Virus record (IMG/VR): IMGVR_UViG_3300042923_000029
Coordinates: 1 to 22,667 of that record
DNA length: 22,667 bases
DNA from: a virus
Reading direction: 5' to 3' (one strand)
Part shown: positions 1-6,502 of the stretch, one piece after another
Position numbering within the stretch: the first letter of the stretch is position 1
How the letters are laid out: every line of letters begins with the position of its first letter
Made by a program: the position numbers and the translations under genes
The notes under the pieces: generated by a model
Told to the model about the DNA's origin: nothing
Seen by the model: the letters and a program-made list of their open reading frames with translations, nothing else
Database searches by the model: none

Positions 1-2
1 TT

Positions 3-203
3 ATAAGGGGAAAGATAGCAGAGATTCAACTACAAAGAAAAAAGATATTAGACTACATAAACGGAATAGAAGATAGTATGTTAAGACAAATAGTTTTCTT
101 AAGAAATGTATCATGCATGAGTTGGAACGAGATATCAAGAGATATTGGGGGTAATAATACTGAAAACAGTGTAAGAATGATGTATAATCGTAATATTCGT
201 TAA
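3..203 (+). CDS. Sigma-70 region 4-like phage late regulator (3' part only)
   Basis: The reading frame is open from the window edge to a TAA at 201-203, giving the last 66 residues; the start lies outside. The visible part reads LDYINGIEDSMLRQIVFLRN, then NEISRDIGG and a terminal NSVRMMYNRNIR. This is the pattern of a helix-turn-helix of the sigma-70 region 4 / DUF1492 / ArpU type that often closes the early region of Gram-positive phages and switches on the late operon. The repeat-bearing promoter starts directly after its stop codon, which fits that role. The family call rests on residue pattern and position only. Confidence 0.7.
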   Translation: MRGKIAEIQLQRKKILDYINGIEDSMLRQIVFLRNVSCMSWNEISRDIGGNNTENSVRMMYNRNIR

Positions 204-239
204 ATATGTTCGATATGTTCGGTTTGTATGTGAGATAAT
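204..239 (+). promoter_or_regulatory. Probable late promoter with 9-bp tandem repeat and extended -10
   Basis: ATATGTTCG occurs twice head to tail at 204-212 and 213-221. A GATAAT hexamer at 234-239 is preceded by TGA at 231-233, giving an extended -10 (TGnGATAAT). No good -35 hexamer sits 17 bases upstream; the second repeat copy occupies that place. This is the layout expected of a promoter that depends on an activator bound to the repeats, and the regulator gene ends one base before the first copy. Activator binding is inference. Predicted transcription start is about 245-247. Confidence 0.5.
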
Positions 240-393
240 AGTATTGTGAAAGAATGAGTAATGGTTTTTTGTTCGTTCACCTCCTTATCGTTCTCGGAAC
301 CGTAAATCCGATACTGTATACCACGCAGGATAAGCCACTCTCTTTATAGGTTCGGCAAGACCACTATATCGAAAGGGTGGCAGTGGTAACAAT

Positions 394-466
394 GGGATAG
401 TAGTTCTTTGGTAGAACACTGGCGCATATGGGCTAGTAGATAATGGTTCGAATCCGTTCTATCCTG
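394..466 (+). tRNA. tRNA-like fold, noncanonical (8-base anticodon loop, no CCA)
   Basis: The segments fold as: acceptor GGGATAG 394-400 with CTATCCT 459-465 (first pair G-T); TA spacer; D-arm GTTC 403-406 with GAAC 414-417 around a TTTGGTA loop; A418; anticodon stem CTGGC 419-423 with GCTAG 432-436; variable loop TAGAT; T-arm AATGG 442-446 with CCGTT 454-458 around TTCGAAT. D- and T-arms are close to textbook. The anticodon loop GCATATGG has eight bases and lacks T at the position before the anticodon, and no CCA follows base 466. It may therefore be a tRNA mimic rather than a translating tRNA, so I assign no amino acid. Imperfect direct repeats AGTGG(T/C)AACAA flank it at 382-392 and 469-479. 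Confidence 0.5.
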
Positions 467-517
467 CTAGTGGCAACAAATAGTAATGAGCTAGCCACAA
501 CAAACAACATACAACTT

Positions 518-560
518 AAAAGCACTTGTCTATCAATAAAAGGTAGATAGGTGCTTTTTT
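518..560 (+). terminator. Intrinsic terminator of the leader RNA
   Basis: AAAAGCAC 518-525 pairs with GTGCTTTT 551-558, and CTATC 530-534 pairs with GATAG 546-550 inside it, with a four-base bulge on the left arm and an 11-base loop. The right arm runs into a block of six T (555-560). It lies between the late promoter and all structural genes, so it would end the leader RNA unless bypassed. Its right arm resembles that of the terminator at 17253-17265. Confidence 0.75.
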
Positions 561-579
561 GATGAATAGGAGAGAGTAT

Positions 580-708
580 ATGAAATCATTAATTATAGCA
601 ATCAAATGCAAGTTATTTAAGAAACACACCATACAACACATAGAAGGGCATGGACATAGATGTGTATGTTGCTATAAGACAGCAAAGGCCATAAGGAATG
701 AAACGTAA
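580..708 (+). CDS. Small His/Cys-rich phage protein (42 aa)
   Basis: ATG at 580 follows AGGAGAG at 568-574 with good spacing. The protein starts MKSLIIAIKCKLFKKH and then has a cluster of possible metal ligands: H25, H28, H32, H34, C36, C38 and C39, in the stretch HIEGHGHRCVCC. That arrangement resembles a very small zinc-binding knuckle. It is the first gene after the leader terminator, and its end overlaps the next gene by 11 bases, so the two are probably translationally coupled. No function can be assigned. Small proteins of this sort are common just ahead of terminase genes in Gram-positive phages. Confidence 0.55.
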   Translation: MKSLIIAIKCKLFKKHTIQHIEGHGHRCVCCYKTAKAIRNET

Positions 709-829
709 AAGCTGTATAGGGTGTTTATACATATCAAGTAGTAAGTGTGGGGAGATAAAGGTTATTAGAGGTAGTAGTGGAGCTGTAACGTATGTAAAGA
801 TACCAGATAAAAAATGCAAATGTAAGTAG
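698..829 (+). CDS. Small Cys-rich phage protein (43 aa)
   Basis: ATG at 698 is preceded by ATAAGG and lies inside the end of the preceding gene. The product has a CIGC pair (C6, C9), C17 and a closing CKCK (C40, C42), so five cysteines in 43 residues. This suggests a compact metal-binding fold of the rubredoxin or zinc-ribbon size class, which is inference. The middle (residues 21-36) alternates small and beta-branched residues and could form a beta hairpin. It ends nine bases before the terminase start. Together with the gene at 580 it forms a pair of tiny Cys-rich proteins. Function unknown. Confidence 0.5.
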   Translation: MKRKSCIGCLYISSSKCGEIKVIRGSSGAVTYVKIPDKKCKCK

Positions 830-837
830 GTGGTGAT

Positions 838-2973
838 ATGCCAAGGGCAAGAGACCCTAACAGAGATAAAGCATATGAAATATATAAAAGTAATCCTAAT
901 ATGGAATTAACTGAGATTGCAAGTCAGTTAAACATCCCTGTTACTACAGTACGTAGTTGGAAATCAAGGGATGAATGGGAATGCAATGCAATGCAACGCA
1001 ATGCAACGAAAGTAAAACCTATTGATGATGGAACTAGGGAAACTATGCTGAATGAAAACCTTACCCATGAACAAAGGCTTTTTTGTATATATTACAGTAA
1101 GATATTTAATGCAACACAGGCTTACATAAATGCATATGGATGCGATTGGGAGACTGCTAACACATGCGGACCAAGATTGATGGTTAAAGTTGGTGTAAGG
1201 GAAGAAATTAAAAGATTACAAGAGATAAAACGACAGCAAATAGTGTCAAGTGTGGATGACATTGTTGAATTGCACATGCGGATTGCATTTGCTGATATAG
1301 GTAATTACTTAACATTTGGGCAGAAAAAGGTACCACAATGGAAGAAGAATAAAGACGACTTAGATGTGCCTGTTATTGATCCTAACACTGGTCAACAAAA
1401 GGTTGCGATTTACAATGAGATTAATCTAAAAGAATCCATTAACACCGATACGCAAATTATCCAAGAAGTAAAAGAGGGTAAAGACGGAGTATCTATAAAA
1501 CTAGCAGACAAGCAAAAATCACTTGATTGGCTAGAAAGATTCTTCCTTATGAACCCTATGGATAAGCATAAGATTGAATTTGATAACGCAAAGCTTGAAA
1601 TGGAACGGAAAAAGCTAGAACCAGACGAATCAAAAGACGCAGTTAAATACACAGGAATACCTGCTTCAATGATAGCGCCTGCATTTATTAAAGTGGTTCA
1701 CGATATAGAAGAACAGATGTTTAATGAATATGTGTTCCCTGGCGGTAGAGGTTCTACAAAGTCTTCTTTTATATCTCTAGAAGTAGTTGACTTAATAGAA
1801 AAGAATCCAGACATGCACGCTGCTGTATTTAGGCAGGTTGGAAACACCTTAAGAGATTCAGTATATGCACAAATATGTTGGGCAATATCAGCATTAGGCT
1901 TAGAGGATGAATATAAATGCAATGTATCGCCATTAGAGATAACAAAAAAATCTACAGGGCAAAAGATATTCTTCCGTGGTAATGATGACCCGATGAAGTC
2001 TAAAGGTATTAAGGCGCCAGCGCTTAAAAAAGAAGCCATAAGGCGTATTAAGATAAATAGCGAAAAACTCAACAAGGCTTTGTCACATACTAGTACGATG
2101 AAAGTAGAAAATGGTTATATCGGAATACTGTGGTTTGAAGAATTAGACCAATTTGCCGGACCCGAAGCAGTAAGAACAGTTACACAGTCCGTTATTCGTG
2201 GTGGTGATAAAACTTATATATTTAAATCTTTTAATCCTCCTAAGTCTGCTAATAACTGGGCTAACAAATATATTAAAATACCTAAACCGGGTATGTTGGT
2301 TACATTCAGTAATTACTTAGACGTACCGAAATCATGGCTAGGAAAACCATTCCTAGATGAAGCAGAACATTTAAAAGAAGTTAACCCTACAGCATATGAA
2401 AATGAATACATGGGCGTAGCAAATGGCACAGGTGGTAATGTATTTGACAATGTAACCATAAGAGAAATAACAAACGAAGAAATAGCACAGTTCGATAGGA
2501 TACATAATGGACTAGACTGGGGATGGTATCCTGATCCTTTCCATTTCGGACAAATGCATTATGATGCAGCAAGAATGCGATTGTTTATATTCATGGAATA
2601 TAGATGTAATAAGAAATCGAATAGAGAGACAGCAGACGAATTGATTAAGCTTGGAATTACTCCAAACGATCTGATTATTGCTGATAGCGCAGAGCCTAAA
2701 TCCGTAGGAGATTATAAGACATACGGATTCTTAATCAGAGGTGCAGAAAAAGGTCCAGGCAGTGTAGAATACTCTATGAAGTGGTTGCAATCATTGAGAG
2801 AAATTATTATAGATAATGTCAGATGTCCTAATACTGCTAATGAATTCCTTGATTATGAGTACGAGAGAGACAAAGAGGGCAATGTAATAAGCGGTTACCC
2901 GGATGCTAACAATCATGCAATAGATATGGCAAGATATGCAACGAACCCGATATGGAAGAAGAGAGGACAATAA
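838..2973 (+). CDS. Terminase, small and large subunits in one chain
   Basis: This 711-residue protein would cut and translocate phage DNA into the prohead. Residues 1-50 are a helix-turn-helix typical of small subunits (LTEIASQLNIPVTTVRSWKS), and about 70-250 match the Terminase_2 small subunit (HEQRLFCIYYSKIFNATQAY). From about 278 the protein continues in frame as a PBSX-type large subunit: Walker A GGRGSTKSS at 302-310, Walker B GILWFEEL at 429-436, coupling motif SFNPP near 463-467, and nuclease acidic residues in GLDWG (D560), IIADSAEPKS, and NNHAID (D696). Small and large subunits are normally separate genes. About 30 extra residues lie between the MKSKGIKA segment and Walker B. ATG 838 follows GGTGGTGAT. 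Confidence 0.9.
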   Translation: MPRARDPNRDKAYEIYKSNPNMELTEIASQLNIPVTTVRSWKSRDEWECNAMQRNATKVKPIDDGTRETMLNENLTHEQRLFCIYYSKIFNATQAYINAYGCDWETANTCGPRLMVKVGVREEIKRLQEIKRQQIVSSVDDIVELHMRIAFADIGNYLTFGQKKVPQWKKNKDDLDVPVIDPNTGQQKVAIYNEINLKESINTDTQIIQEVKEGKDGVSIKLADKQKSLDWLERFFLMNPMDKHKIEFDNAKLEMERKKLEPDESKDAVKYTGIPASMIAPAFIKVVHDIEEQMFNEYVFPGGRGSTKSSFISLEVVDLIEKNPDMHAAVFRQVGNTLRDSVYAQICWAISALGLEDEYKCNVSPLEITKKSTGQKIFFRGNDDPMKSKGIKAPALKKEAIRRIKINSEKLNKALSHTSTMKVENGYIGILWFEELDQFAGPEAVRTVTQSVIRGGDKTYIFKSFNPPKSANNWANKYIKIPKPGMLVTFSNYLDVPKSWLGKPFLDEAEHLKEVNPTAYENEYMGVANGTGGNVFDNVTIREITNEEIAQFDRIHNGLDWGWYPDPFHFGQMHYDAARMRLFIFMEYRCNKKSNRETADELIKLGITPNDLIIADSAEPKSVGDYKTYGFLIRGAEKGPGSVEYSMKWLQSLREIIIDNVRCPNTANEFLDYEYERDKEGNVISGYPDANNHAIDMARYATNPIWKKRGQ
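981..1007 (+). repeat. Pentanucleotide repeat in the terminase linker
   Basis: Five tandem copies of A(T/C)GCA at 981-1005 (the fourth is ACGCA) are followed by a degraded copy. They encode the Asn/Ala/Thr/Gln-rich linker between the helix-turn-helix and the small-subunit domain. Loss or gain of one unit would shift the reading frame. Confidence 0.7.
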
Positions 2974-2974
2974 C

Positions 2975-3268
2975 ATGAAATATAAAAAAAAACCAGTTGT
3001 AATTGAAGCTATACAATATAAAATCTTAAATGAAATACCATGTAAGTACGGAATCCATAAAGAAAGTAATTCAATGGAAATAGCAATGTTTATGGGATTA
3101 TCGATTCAGCATGTTCACTTTGATAAAAAAGGCGAATACATAGAAATAGAAAAATTGGAAGGCGTAATGAGAGCAGACATAAACGACTATATAATAAAAG
3201 GCATCAAGGGAGAATTTTACCCATGTAAGCCAGATATATTTGAACAGACTTACGAATTAGCTGAATAG
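2975..3268 (+). CDS. PGDYG-type phage protein (97 aa)
   Basis: The product begins MKYKKKPVVIEAIQYK and ends with IKGEFYPCKPDIFEQTYE. This matches a small protein common in phages and prophages (KPVxIEAxQ at the N-terminus, a DYIIxGxxGExYPCKPDIFxxTYE block at the C-terminus; the PGDYG family as I recall it), whose function is not known. Here the usual PGDY is NDYI. The ATG at 2975 is chosen over an in-frame ATG at 2936 because GAGAGGAC lies just upstream of 2975, whereas 2936 is inside the terminase gene. It lies one base after the terminase stop and 13 bases before the portal start, so it is part of the packaging and head operon. Confidence 0.75.
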   Translation: MKYKKKPVVIEAIQYKILNEIPCKYGIHKESNSMEIAMFMGLSIQHVHFDKKGEYIEIEKLEGVMRADINDYIIKGIKGEFYPCKPDIFEQTYELAE

Positions 3269-3281
3269 GCGGTGATAAACC

Positions 3282-4646
3282 ATGTTTGAAAGCATAACAA
3301 ACTTTGTAAAGGAAGTGATTAGAAAAGTGTTCCCAATAAAAGATATTAAGCAAATAATGAACATGGATGTTGCAATCACTCCTTCCATGGTTAACAAAAT
3401 AGAAGAATGGTCACAGATGCATAAGGGTAAGGCTGAATGGATAGATAATGATGCTGTATACTCGCTAAGACTTGAACAGGGTATTGTAAGAGAATTCGCT
3501 AATGTAACCCTTAATGAAATGACAAGTAAGGTTAGTATTGATAGGCTTGATAAGATATATCAGGCAGCTACAAAGGACCTAAATGAGAACCTACAGAGCG
3601 CATTAGCCTTGGGACAGATGGTTATTAAACCGCTAGGAGAAGACAAGGTAGAATATGTTCTTGCTGACAGCTTTATTCCTATTGAATTTGATGCACGTGG
3701 ACGGCTAACCAAAGTTGTATTTGTAGAGACTAAGCGCATTAAAGATGATGATTACTATTTTCGCTTTGAATATCATGCATTAGATGTTAACGGCCTTACA
3801 ATAACTAATAAGGCTTATCACAGCCATGGTAAGACCGACCTAGGACGAGAAGTACCACTTAGTAGCGTATCAGAATGGGCGGATTTGGAACCTTATATAA
3901 ATTATCCACTAATGACTAAGCCAGACTTCGGATATTACCGGAATCCTATTAAGAATGATATCGATGGTTCATTTAATGGAGTTTCGGTGTATGATTCAGC
4001 AAAATGGAAGCTCAAACATGCGGATGAACAATACGGACGTCTTAACTGGGAGTTCGAATCAGGAGAGAGAGCAGTTAATGTTGATATCACAGCAATACAA
4101 CCTAATTCAACCTGGTCAAATGAACAAAAATTGTCCGTTGCTAAACTTAATAAGAGATTATATAGAGGTTTAGACATTGAACAAGGACAGGGAAAGCAAT
4201 TATACGATGTATTCTCACCAGAATTCAGAGATCAATCTATATTAAATGGATTAGAGGAATACAAACGTGATATTGAGTTCTCAGTCGGTTTATCTTATGG
4301 TGATATATCCAACCCTACAATGGTTGAAAAGACCGCTACAGAGATTAGAAGTGCCAAGAAACGTAAGTATAATACTGTAACTGCAATACAGTCCAACTTA
4401 AAAGATTGTCTTACTGATTTAGTGGATGCATTAGCATTCTATAATGGATTAGCTACAACCGGTTATAAGTTCATATGCGATTTCAAAGATAGTATTCTTG
4501 TAGATGAAGAAACAGAGAGACAGCAAGATAGAAATGACGTTGCCATGGGTGTTATGCCATTGTGGGAATACAGGATGAAATGGTATAACGAGGATGAGGC
4601 AACAGCAAAGGCAATGATACCAGAACAAGCAGAAGTAGTAATGTAG
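3282..4646 (+). CDS. Portal protein, SPP1 Gp6/A118-like
   Basis: Portal proteins form the dodecameric ring at one capsid vertex through which DNA enters. This 454-residue protein has the length and order of elements of the SPP1 Gp6/A118 portal group: an amphipathic N-terminus (ESITNFVKEVIRKVFP), a VIKPLGEDKVEYVLADSFIP segment near 115-135, a wing region with many acidic and aromatic residues, and the conserved C-terminal stretch FSVGLSYGDISNPTMVEKTA near 345-365 followed by RSAKKRKYNTV. It sits between the terminase and a minor capsid protein 2, the standard order. Start ATG 3282 has GGCGGTGAT upstream. Confidence 0.88.
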   Translation: MFESITNFVKEVIRKVFPIKDIKQIMNMDVAITPSMVNKIEEWSQMHKGKAEWIDNDAVYSLRLEQGIVREFANVTLNEMTSKVSIDRLDKIYQAATKDLNENLQSALALGQMVIKPLGEDKVEYVLADSFIPIEFDARGRLTKVVFVETKRIKDDDYYFRFEYHALDVNGLTITNKAYHSHGKTDLGREVPLSSVSEWADLEPYINYPLMTKPDFGYYRNPIKNDIDGSFNGVSVYDSAKWKLKHADEQYGRLNWEFESGERAVNVDITAIQPNSTWSNEQKLSVAKLNKRLYRGLDIEQGQGKQLYDVFSPEFRDQSILNGLEEYKRDIEFSVGLSYGDISNPTMVEKTATEIRSAKKRKYNTVTAIQSNLKDCLTDLVDALAFYNGLATTGYKFICDFKDSILVDEETERQQDRNDVAMGVMPLWEYRMKWYNEDEATAKAMIPEQAEVVM

Positions 4647-4665
4647 ATAAGCAAGGGGCGATCAA

Positions 4666-5823
4666 ATGCTTACACCATCAGAACTAGAACGCATACCGGT
4701 TGAAATACAAAAGGTACTCTTAGAGCTTTCTATTCGAATTATGGAAGATGTAGTAGAAAGAATAAACATGATAAACAGCATTTCTCGTACTGCTGATTAT
4801 GAGATATACAGATTGAGCCGTATTGGTCTGAGCAGTGAAACAATACGTAAAGCGTTGCAGTTGACATTAAGCAAAACCGATTCCGAGATAGATAAAATAT
4901 ACGACGAAATAATAAGGGGTGGTTATGCAAGGGATGAAAATTTATACAGAGCAATAGGCAAGCCTTTCACAAGATATGAGGACAATCAACAATTACAGCA
5001 ATATATAGAAGCTGTTAAAAGACAAACTAAAGATGAAATGGTCAATATAAGCCAATCCACAGCTATAAGAGTGCAAGGACGTAAGGGAGTAGAATACCAA
5101 GATACATCTACATACTTAAAAAACAAATTAGATCAAGCTGTAACAGACATTACAAGCGGTGCATTTGATTATAACAAAACAATTCAAAGCACCATTAAAG
5201 AAATGACTTCTTCCGGTATAAGAGTGGTCGAATATGATTCTGGATGGCATAATCGAATTGAGGTTGCAGCAAGAAGAGCTGTAATGACAGGTGTAACGCA
5301 AGTAACAAACCAGATCAACAATATGAATGCAGAGGCATTGAAAACTAATTTCTTTGAAGTGTCATGGCATTCTACGGCGAGGCCAACCCATCAGTTATGG
5401 CAAGGGAGGGTATACAGTAAGGAGCAATTAGAAACTATATGCGGATTAGGCTCAATCGCAGGATTAAGCGGTGCTAATTGTTATCATTCTTACTATCCAT
5501 TTATACCCAATGTTTCCAAAAGACTTTACACAGATGAACAGTTAGAAGAAATGAACGCCAAGGAAAATGAAATAAAGAAGTATAAAGGAAGAGAGTACAC
5601 TACGTATGAAGCCACACAGAGGCAAAGGCAATTAGAAGTATTAATGAGGAAATACAGAGAAGATATATATCTAGGTAAGATAGCGGGTTTGTCAGAAGAT
5701 GCAATTGCAATGGACACGATTAAATACCGAGGCGCAATGCAAGAATATGTAGACTTTTCTAAGAAAATGGAATTACCGCAACAAAAACAAAGAATATATC
5801 AAGATGGATTAGGGCGTGTTTAA
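4666..5823 (+). CDS. Minor capsid protein 2 (phage_min_cap2 type)
   Basis: The 385-residue product resembles the minor head proteins that follow portals in A118-like phages and in many Clostridia prophages. Visible hallmarks are a helical N-terminal half (about 1-160) and a central conserved block containing HNRIEVAARRAVMTGVTQVT (about 197-216) and SWHSTARPTHQLWQGRVYS (about 238-256). A small Cys/His segment, GLSGANCYHSYYPFIPN, follows (about 268-285). That core is related to the SPP1 gp7/Mu gpF head-morphogenesis proteins, which are thought to act in early infection or head assembly. The start at 4666 has AAGGGGCGAT upstream. It ends 107 bases before the scaffold gene, the largest gap in the head region. 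Confidence 0.85.
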   Translation: MLTPSELERIPVEIQKVLLELSIRIMEDVVERINMINSISRTADYEIYRLSRIGLSSETIRKALQLTLSKTDSEIDKIYDEIIRGGYARDENLYRAIGKPFTRYEDNQQLQQYIEAVKRQTKDEMVNISQSTAIRVQGRKGVEYQDTSTYLKNKLDQAVTDITSGAFDYNKTIQSTIKEMTSSGIRVVEYDSGWHNRIEVAARRAVMTGVTQVTNQINNMNAEALKTNFFEVSWHSTARPTHQLWQGRVYSKEQLETICGLGSIAGLSGANCYHSYYPFIPNVSKRLYTDEQLEEMNAKENEIKKYKGREYTTYEATQRQRQLEVLMRKYREDIYLGKIAGLSEDAIAMDTIKYRGAMQEYVDFSKKMELPQQKQRIYQDGLGRV

Positions 5824-5930
5824 CGTCTTATTTTTATGCTCATTGGTCAGCGGATTAGACCTTAAATAGTCGGTCACTGGTGGATAGTTACACACCTAAA
5901 ATAACTTACAAGTGAAAGGGCAAATAAATT
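5824..5930 (+). promoter_or_regulatory. Intergenic leader ahead of scaffold and coat genes
   Basis: This 107-base gap is long for an operon in which other gaps are under 45 bases. It holds two short potential hairpins: GGTC 5845-5848 with GACC 5858-5861, and GGTG 5879-5882 with CACC 5892-5895. The scaffold ribosome site GTGAAAGGG is near 5912-5920. I see no convincing -35/-10 pair and no poly-T terminator. It may be a 5' UTR or processing site tuning scaffold and coat expression. Confidence 0.25.
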
Positions 5931-6485
5931 ATGAAAACAGAATTTTTAACAGAATTAGGATTAACAGAGGAACAGATTAAATCAATCATGGCTGAGAATG
6001 GCAAGGACATTAAGAGAGAGCAAGATAAGACTGTAAAATTAGAATCTGAAAGAGATAACTATAAGGAACAGCTTGAAACGGCTCAGACAGCATTAAAAGA
6101 CTTTGACGGGGTAGATGTTAAAGACCTTCAAGGCAAAATTGATAAGCTTAATGAGGATTTAAAGGCCAAAGATACCGAATACCAAGGAAAACTTGCAGAT
6201 ATTGAGTTTAACAAGCTTATTGAATCAGCTATGTCAGAAACAGGTGCAAAAAATATTAAAGCAGTTAAAGCACTGATTGATATTGATACGCTTAAAGCAA
6301 GCAAAAATCAAACAGAAGATATTAAGGCAGCCATTACAAGTATTAAAACAGAAAATGATTATTTATTCGCTTCTGATGAACCAATTAAAAACCCTGTAAG
6401 ACCTACAGGCGGTGGCGAGCCACCATTGAAACCAATAACAGACATGTCTTATGATGAATATAAGGCATACAGACAAGGCAAATAA
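5931..6485 (+). CDS. Capsid scaffold protein, Gp20 type
   Basis: The scaffold directs coat assembly into a prohead and then leaves or is degraded. The 184-residue product begins with a short MKTEFLTELGLTEEQIKSIM motif typical of the 'minor structural protein GP20' family. It continues with a highly charged coiled coil (about 28-100, many Glu/Lys, QLETAQTALKDF and KIDKLNEDLKAKD), then a helical domain with IESAMSETGAKNIKAVKALID (about 102-122). The C-terminus is a Pro/Gly-rich tail (RPTGGGEPPLKPITDMSYDE) that likely contacts the coat. It is directly upstream of the coat gene, the usual arrangement. Confidence 0.88.
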   Translation: MKTEFLTELGLTEEQIKSIMAENGKDIKREQDKTVKLESERDNYKEQLETAQTALKDFDGVDVKDLQGKIDKLNEDLKAKDTEYQGKLADIEFNKLIESAMSETGAKNIKAVKALIDIDTLKASKNQTEDIKAAITSIKTENDYLFASDEPIKNPVRPTGGGEPPLKPITDMSYDEYKAYRQGK

Positions 6486-6502
6486 AGAAAGAGGTATAAA
6501 AT

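Larger units (their letters stand above)
246..560 (+). ncRNA. Structured leader RNA with tRNA-like domain and 3' terminator
   Basis: About 315 bases between the putative late promoter and an intrinsic terminator carry no credible gene but many complementary segments. Examples are GCCACT 334-339 with AGTGGT 382-387, CCAC 361-364 with GTGG 377-380, GTGGC 470-474 with GCCAC 494-498, and a complete cloverleaf-like fold at 394-466. GCAGGAT 325-331 can also pair with ATCCTGC 461-467, which would compete with the cloverleaf acceptor stem. A ten-base match to the 16S rRNA 3' end lies at 277-286. Position directly upstream of the terminase operon suggests a regulatory leader or a released phage RNA. 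I do not recognise it as a named RNA family. Both ends are estimates. Confidence 0.55.

Noticed and set aside
204-221. The ATATGTTCG repeat as a LexA (SOS) box
   Set aside because: The half-sites are in direct orientation, whereas a LexA box needs inverted GAAC-N4-GTTC.
240-290. Short minus-strand frame behind AAGGAGGTG (complement of 277-286)
   Set aside because: The only start (GTG) overlaps the ribosome site itself, and the frame is about 25 codons without recognisable features.
394-466. The tRNA-like element as prophage attachment site
   Set aside because: It lies inside the phage late region, between regulator and terminase, with no integrase or duplicate 3' end in the window.
2936-2974. 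Upstream extension of the PGDYG-type gene to ATG 2936
   Set aside because: The extension lies inside the terminase gene and lacks a ribosome site; ATG 2975 has one and gives the usual family N-terminus.
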